64,000 bases of DNA from Lantana camara (taxonomy: Eukaryota; Streptophyta; Magnoliopsida; Lamiales; Verbenaceae): the NCBI GenBank assembly GCA_037501455.1, contig CM074863.1, forward strand, positions 54,665,501 through 54,729,500. Direction: 5' to 3'. Under the pieces are notes generated by a model that was not told the origin of the DNA, ran no database searches, and saw only the letters and a program-made list of their open reading frames with translations. How positions within the stretch are numbered: position 1 is the first letter of the stretch; every line of letters begins with the position of its first letter. A program made the translations under genes and the position numbers. Shown piece by piece: positions 57,701 through 64,000 of the stretch.

Positions 57701-58672
57701 CCAACTAGATCTTGATGATGGTCTAACTGGAGGTTAGTTACTCCACATCAAGTGACGGAAAAAGGTACGTCCCTCCCAAATTCATGTGTATCGTCAATAA
57801 GGATAGCCCCCTGAGTTGACACCGGAGGAAAAAGGGATTATATTGTTTATTTTAATGGTAACGACATCTTGATCAGAGTCGTTACGAATATTCTTGGTTT
57901 TAAGGAGTAAAGGTTGGAGAACGCCTAACTTGTGGGCACTATATTGTCTTGAAAATGGATTCATGATTTGTTAAGCGTATAACCTATAATCCCCTTACCC
58001 CGTTATCTCAAAATAAATATGAACCCAATATTGTTATTGATGTACTAGTTTCCTATTACCGGATGTTAATCAAGGGATTCTTGGTAAACCTTATTATGGA
58101 TACTTATTTCAACATTATTCTCAAAATCATTGATCATCCTCTTTCAATTTTCCTGATAAAACCCTTTTGGATAAAAGTTTCTTAAGCAAACTCCTAAAGC
58201 TGATATATATAATTTCAATTAATTCCCCCCTCACTTAGTCACCTCGACTAACCCCTCGCTCTTGTTAAATTCATGATATCAGGTACTGAGATCGCTCCTT
58301 AGAAGGTATCATGAAGCATAGAAAGGCCGTTATCCTGTACATATTAGATCAGGTTTCCCCGACCAAGTTAAATTAGCCTTTAACCCCTATAATTAGTACA
58401 CTGTTTTAGTAGCCGGCTACGAGATCATAATCAGCAATAATCTATGTTCTATTACCTCTAAGTGCGCATAAGTTTTAAATTATTTAAATTCTTTTATTTA
58501 CTGCCCCAAACATAAGCTGTTGTTTTAAATGTTTCAAATTCCACTGCCATGTTTTCTTACTCTGATATCGTATAGCATCGTCCGTTCGCCGGTGTGCCTC
58601 TCAGGTGCTAGGTCTCACATCCGCCTGAGAAGTGCGACGGTGCGGGTTTGTAGCGTATTTAAGGGCATTACA
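54794..58672 (+). repeat. G array LTR 2 (shared)
   Basis: 3879 bp. It starts TGTAAAAGCCC (a substitution in the terminal TGTAACAGCC) and ends AGGGCATTACA. It serves as 3' LTR of copy 1 and 5' LTR of copy 2. Donor-like ATCAG|GTGGGA at 56181. A local duplication of AGAAATAGAAACTTATAGT lies at about 57220-57262. GGAG hairpin TAACT/AGTTA at 57724-57740. Confidence 0.92.
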
Positions 58673-58679
58673 ACTAAGG

Positions 58680-58691
58680 TGGTATCAGAGC
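58680..58691 (+). other. Primer-binding site after G LTR 2
   Basis: TGGTATCAGAGC, identical to the site after LTR 1, seven bases after the LTR end at 58672. Confidence 0.93.
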
Positions 58692-60688
58692 ATCAGGTTC
58701 CTTTGGTATCCTTAGTGCGCTTTCTTAAAAATCTTAAATTTTCAAAATTTCAATGTTTCAAAATGCTTTCAAAATTGATACCTTCAAGTTAGGAAAACCT
58801 TTTTCTTCTCATTTTCCTGCATGTTCATGTCTCGAGTCTTAGAATCGCTTCAAGATACCGATAGGGCCGTTATAATTTCGTGATATTCCAATATGTATTC
58901 TATGTGCTAGTAATTCTAGCACTATACTTGAGATTTTCTATTTCCATGGCAATCTGTGAATCATTCTTAACTCCATGCATTATATCTCCCTATGCGATTC
59001 TTTGTATGAATGAGTAACATTCTTGGAGGAAATAAGACCCTGGATCTCATCAATGACCAGAAGTACGGTACACGTTCTTAACACGCCAGTTATGGTCCTA
59101 TGACCCTGGCGCCATGCACTCATTCATTATATCAATTTATATGTATCTATATGTTTCCTAGTTGCATAATTTATCATACAAACTTAGAAGTAAATTTCCT
59201 TTTGGAATTTGCCACATTACGGATCGATTTATAAACGCTGCTCGTACCGGGATGGTAATCATCGAATCCAACCCCACTACCCATGATCAGACAAGTTATC
59301 ATACTAGGAAAGGATGAGAAGTTAGGAATTAGAAACTATAAGGTCATTTTAGAAAGGAATTAGTGATACGTCGCCTATCTTTTAAAAAGGCCAACGGATC
59401 ACTTCAAATCAGAAAAGTATGGATGATATTGAATTTAGGTTGTTTCGAGCAACACCAGATAGGGTGACTCGGCGGAGCGCAACAATGTTGTGAAGTCATT
59501 TTGGTATCTCAAGGATCTCAAGTATGCTCTGAATTAGATTTGGGAAAAAGGTATTACTAGTTGAAGGTTCAAGAAAAGAACACCGAAAAACTTCCTTCAA
59601 CGGCAGCTATCTCGAGAGACACCACTGGTTTAACCATTTTCCCCACAATATCTACCCCGTAAAGTGTACCGATTTTTCAAGTCATATCTCAGTAAGTTAC
59701 CTTGATCGCTATCGACAACATCTAGGTGAATTGAAGGACATTGGATGGACATACCAAACATCTTTAAATAGCATTAGGCACTTTGCTGGATCACAAGCCA
59801 AACACTAAGTTCAAGGACCTACCCAAGAAAACACAGGGTCAAGCTAAGCCCTTACCCGCCTGAATGGAATTCATATCTCCTTCGTCTGGTCCTTACCTTA
59901 CTATAAAACATTCCTTTCCCTGGAAGTTTGCTTTCACCCCTTGAACTTCTATTCCATCCCTACCAGTCCTTCTTCTCATCAGTTTGAGTGAAAGCAGAAG
60001 TTGAATAAGGGATGAGTGTTTGCTTAGTGTGTGAACCTCAGCAAATCCAGATTTCAAACTAAAGAATATCACTTGATCACATCATTTCCACCTGAAGGAT
60101 TTAATTAACACCTCAAGGATGGGGATAATGATAAGTTGGAGCTACTACGGAATCTATTTGAAATGCAAAACTTCATGGGCAAGTCATTACAAGAGGGTTG
60201 CTGAAGACTTCTCAGAAATAGCTACACTCAAGGACTGGAATTTAAAAGGTTAATGAAGTAGTAGAGAGATTTCTAAGTATTGCTGCAAAAACTGATTTCT
60301 GTAGCAGTGTTAACCCTGCCTAAAGAAAAGATGGTTACCGTCTACCCCAATACCTCTAAATAATGGTCAAGGTAGGTATTGATAATTGGAGTAAAATTTA
60401 TGCTCCAAGAAAACCTAAGTCCCTCTATAAGGAAGAAGGGTGACAACGGAATATTGAAAATTTGAAAGAAGGTTGCATTCATCGTTAATCCCAACATGGT
60501 AAATGGATCAGATCACAAGGAGTTCAATGGTATATAAGTCATCGTTGGAAGGATGATGAAGTCAACATGCCTCTTGCCGGCTAAAACTACATATAAGGAA
60601 ATCAAAGCCACATCATTTTTATGAAGAAATATTCGGGAGATCTTGGGTGCCAAGTTTTAAGAAATCCTCCGAATGATAAGAAGTTAAA

Positions 60689-60883
60689 GTGGATGAGTTA
60701 AACCGAGGGTGTACAGTTTTCCTTAAGATACTAGGATTCATTGAACTCTGCACTTTGCAAGTACCCTACTGGAGAATCTCAAGTTTTAACAGTGGAAGAA
60801 GTACCATTGGAATTAAACTTGACTTAGGATTGAAACCGGTTGAGGAAAACTTCCCTAGTCAAGGTCTTTTGGAAAGGATATAA
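60689..60883 (+). pseudogene. Second copy of the G 64-codon frame
   Basis: Nearly identical to 54491-54685; see there. Synonymous versus non-synonymous differences are too few to argue for selection. Confidence 0.3.
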
Positions 60884-60991
60884 GAATGGGGAAACAATAA
60901 AGAAAAGAAATGGAAGTATGGAAAACACTACCCAAGTTATACCTGGACAATAAGAAAATCTGAGGACAGAATCTTTTTAAGGGGGGAGGAT

Positions 60992-63900
60992 TGTAACAGC
61001 CCTAAATAGGGCCTAGTTGGAATTGGTAAACCTTGAAAGAAAGTGAAAGCGCTTATAGACTTTGATCCTTCAAATGTTCTTCATTCATCACATTTCTGTG
61101 TGTTTTAAGTTGTTCTTACGTGCTATTGTATGACTTTAAGAGAGATCTCATCTAAAACCCTATATTATTATTCATTTCCGAGCCTCCATTCCCTCAATAG
61201 AATACAAAAACTCAAATTTGTATCTCTTGAATACCTTAACTCACATCTCTTGTTCTAAAATCATTTTCGGAAATTTAACATCAGAGTTACGATTTTACCC
61301 CCATGTCATTGTTTATCCACTAAACCATATCCCCTTATCTCATTCGTAGAACCTTAGAAGCATGAAACTTATTTTTTCTCTCGCTTACATATGCTTTCCA
61401 TGACCCAAAACTCTTTACAGAAATTGTTGATCAAAATTACCATTAGGTCCCTTGATCACTATTCATTCCATAAAATTAGGAATTTCTCGGAACACTTTTT
61501 CCTATCAAATATTACAGTCAAATGAACCCTTAAATCGTTTCGAGAATTTTGATATCACCCACATACCCTAATTCATATTCTAACTCTAGTAGTATTGAAA
61601 ATCCCTTCAAAACCCTAGTTAGTATTCTTACCGTAAACAACTTTTTATTCGTTCACTTTTTGATATTAAATATTATAGTCAAAATATTCCTTGAATTATT
61701 TTATGAATTTTCATACATTTACCAAAACTTGACTCCAACCGTAGCATATTTTATAAATATTTTCTTTTTTCAAAATTATCATTTTATTTTAAATAATTAG
61801 CTTTCATTCACTATTCAAAATTATATTTAAAACGTTTCTTGAATTTTTCTCTAAACTATCATAATTTTTCCAACCTTTAAACTTCATCATAGCTTCGTTT
61901 ATATAATATGATCATGATTTTCATCATCTTTAACGTTCATGAGTTGTAAACGAAAAACCTAAATTTTCCACATTTATAATCATAATGAAGCTTATTTTTC
62001 ACTCATTCTTTCATTATTTTACCACTTCAAGTTCTCTTCTCTCGATTCTTGAATAAATTTTACATTATTTTATAATTATTTTTATTAAATATGACATCAC
62101 CCATGACATCACCTTCCTAAAATAGAAAGTCTGAATATGTGAATTGAAGTTTTCCATATTTCCTATCGAAGTTCCCTACAATTGTGTGATTTAGAGATTT
62201 CCACATTTCCTGCAAAAATTCCATACAAATGTGTAGGTTATAGATCTTCCACATCTCTTCCATATTCTTAGCAATTGCAACATAAGCCCCTAAATTCCAA
62301 GCATATATACCCCTCCAAGATCATTTCCAAGAACACACAAAAATCCTCTTATTTCTCTCCACTTTCGGCCACTCCTTCTCTCTATACATAAGGTGTGCTT
62401 TTCGTTTATTATTTCATGCTTTATATTATGTTCTTAATATATTATGAATTATAGCATGCTTAGATTTAATTAAATTATGCTTTAGGAATTTATTTTATGA
62501 AATATATGCTATTTATGCTAGTTTAGGAAAAATATGATAATATATGTGAATTTCATTTAATTAAATGCATTAATTATGATATGATATAGTATATTCATAT
62601 TTTTAAGTATTAATGATCTTGTTTAATTAAATTCATGTTAAGAATAATTTATTTAGAATTAATTTCATGAATCATGTTACATAAAGTGCCACATTTTACC
62701 TTTAATCATATGTTATGAACCTAGAATTTATTAAATATGATCGGGAACTAGTATGAACATATTCATATGTCTAAGAACATGTTCTTGGTGTTCTTCGAAC
62801 AATATGCTTATGCGTGTAATAATGTGTTTATATATGAGATTAATTTTATGTTATAAAGAGTTTAATTCATAGAAAATTAAATAGTAAATGTTTTCAATAG
62901 TAATTTTGACTTTGTGGACATTTATGCTGACAATTTTGAAAATTAATTTTAAATTAATTATAAAATTTATTTTGAAATTTTTAAAGAAGGGATTTATCCG
63001 AATTTTCCGAAAATCGGTAAATTGTGAACTAATTTCAAAATTGAACTTAAATTGTCGAATTAAAACCTAAATTTCGTTTCCAACCTTATAATTAGAATCA
63101 CGATGTGATTAATAAATATTTAATTAGTTAAAGATTTCATAAAACCTAATTAATCAAAGAAATTCACTTAAACGGTGAAAATAAGGGATTAAGGTTTAAA
63201 AATCATTAAAACATTTCAAATAACGTTTCTTTATGAAATTACTCTACAACATAGAAGTTTATTAGGATGTATAACTTGATAATAACTATTTAATGTAGTA
63301 ATAAATCCTGTTTTATAAACCTTGTTTGATTGTTAAAGTTATATTTTATCGAAATATTATGCGATCTCATTTTGTGTGACTATATGCCCTATTATGGTAA
63401 CCCGTCTATGTTACTAGTCATGGTTAAGAATTAGGAACTTATAGTTATTCACCACTCACAGGTGAAGATTTGGACTGACTAGGACTCCGATATTATTATT
63501 ACATAATACCATAGGTGAGGTTAAATATTTTCAACTGGGATCATGAAAATATATAATAAAGCTTTTATGGCTCACCTTAATACGGTTCAACTTACTTCTT
63601 TAAAAATAGTATCACCCTTTTGGAAAGTACTCAAGTACCAACTTCTTTTATTCTAGTATATACAAAATAAAATATTTTAAAGTATTCATATCAAGCATAT
63701 TGTCTTGACCTCCCGTATAAATTCTAGAATCCATTATAAGATTCTTGTACTACCCTTCTGTTTATCGAATATTGTCAAAGGCAAGTAAAATATAATTTCT
63801 TATTGTTGGGCCCCGGTGGTATCGGTAGAAGTAATAGACCAGGAGGCGAGCGCCAATGGCTATTATTATACCTGCCGCCAACTAGATCTTGATGATGGTC

Positions 63901-64000
63901 TAATTGGAGGTTAGTTACTCCACATCAAGTGACGGGAAAATGTACGTCCCTCCCAAAGTCATCTGTATCGTCAATAAGGGTAGCTCCCTCAGTTGACACT
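60992..64000 (+). repeat. G array LTR 3, cut by window end
   Basis: At least 3009 bp. It starts TGTAACAGCCCTAAATAGGG, the fullest form of the terminus, with the GCCCTA/TAGGGC hairpin. TGACATCA pair at 62092 and 62104. The GGAG hairpin at 63901-63917 is weakened (TAATT). The 3' end, and whether another internal copy follows, lie outside the window. Confidence 0.92.

Larger units (their letters stand above)
58673..60991 (+). mobile_element. G internal region 2, non-coding
   Basis: 2319 bp, closely matching internal 1 with scattered substitutions and about 80 extra bp at roughly 59105-59190 (from GGCGCCATGC to AACTTAGAAG). No coding domain. The polypurine tract AAGGGGGGAGGAT directly precedes LTR 3. 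Confidence 0.88.
48696..64000 (+). mobile_element. Family G tandem array, LTR-int-LTR-int-LTR
   Basis: Three LTRs starting at 48696, 54794 and 60992 (period 6098 and 6198 bp) and two internal regions of 2241 and 2319 bp, all plus strand. Each LTR is followed by a PBS where its end is visible, and LTR 2 and LTR 3 are preceded by AAGGGGGGAGGAT polypurine tracts. The third LTR runs off the window. AAACA (48691-48695) before LTR 1 is the candidate TSD. Internal regions lack coding domains. Confidence 0.93.

Overview
This window is intergenic DNA from a flowering plant nuclear genome, most likely a eudicot with a large, repeat-rich genome. I see no host gene, rRNA or tRNA gene, and nothing prokaryotic. 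Almost all of the 64 kb is LTR retrotransposon sequence nested inside other LTR retrotransposons. The evidence is long LTRs (about 2.6-3.9 kb) that start TGTARC and end TACA or TCACA, 5-bp target-site duplications (TSDs) that I could read directly, primer-binding sites (PBS) matching the plant initiator-Met tRNA (TGGTATCAGAGC), polypurine tracts next to 3' LTRs, and broken Ty3/gypsy gag, RT and RNase H. LTR length, PBS and the TGTAACACCC terminus fit the Tekay/Del chromovirus group; that placement is inference. Family letters below are my own.

Layout. 1-10762: a plus-strand family B LTR (left end outside the window), split by a minus-strand family A element (396-8375, TSD GATTT). 10763-27714: a plus-strand family C element. 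Its 5' LTR runs to about 13838, and its internal region carries zinc-knuckle gag and decayed RT/RNase H and is interrupted by a family F solo LTR (14027-17159, TSD AACAA). Its 3' LTR starts at 19622 and is interrupted by a family D solo LTR (20722-23666, TSD GTGTT) and a copia-like solo LTR (24016-25873, TSD CTTTC). 27715-28527: unassigned. 28528-48256: a minus-strand family E element with broken gag. Its 5' LTR is split by a three-LTR family B array (32830-46459, TSD GTTCC). 48257-48695: a fragment of another LTR-like sequence (H). 48696-64000: a plus-strand tandem array of non-autonomous family G elements, LTR-internal-LTR-internal-LTR, running off the window.

Most interesting signal. LTR families that differ strongly in sequence share a common architecture in the same order at nearly the same distances from the LTR 3' end: (i) a splice-donor-like AAG|GT after a pyrimidine-rich leader; (ii) in A, B, C and F, a 65-75 nt block bounded by a good 3' splice site and a GTGRGG donor, resembling a micro-exon; (iii) a stem-loop with core GGAGGTTAG about 0.8-0.94 kb from the LTR end; (iv) a stem-loop at 0.40-0.49 kb, CAGTC/GACTG in some families and TTAGTC/GACTAA in others, whose 3' arm carries a branch-point-like CTRAC followed by a pyrimidine tract and CAG; (v) a long-range inverted repeat GCTAGGCGGGA/TCCCGCCTAGC near the LTR end whose two arms change together. 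Several differences between families keep the pairing or become G-U wobbles in the sense RNA. I infer that these LTRs encode a structured, probably spliced leader RNA. A, B and C also carry clusters of GC-rich inverted repeats whose core differs by family while the symmetry is kept.

No element here looks autonomous. B, G and A have mostly non-coding internal regions (LARD-like); C and E keep only broken coding remnants. All coordinates and repeat matches were read by eye; percent identities, RNA folding and database placement were not computed.
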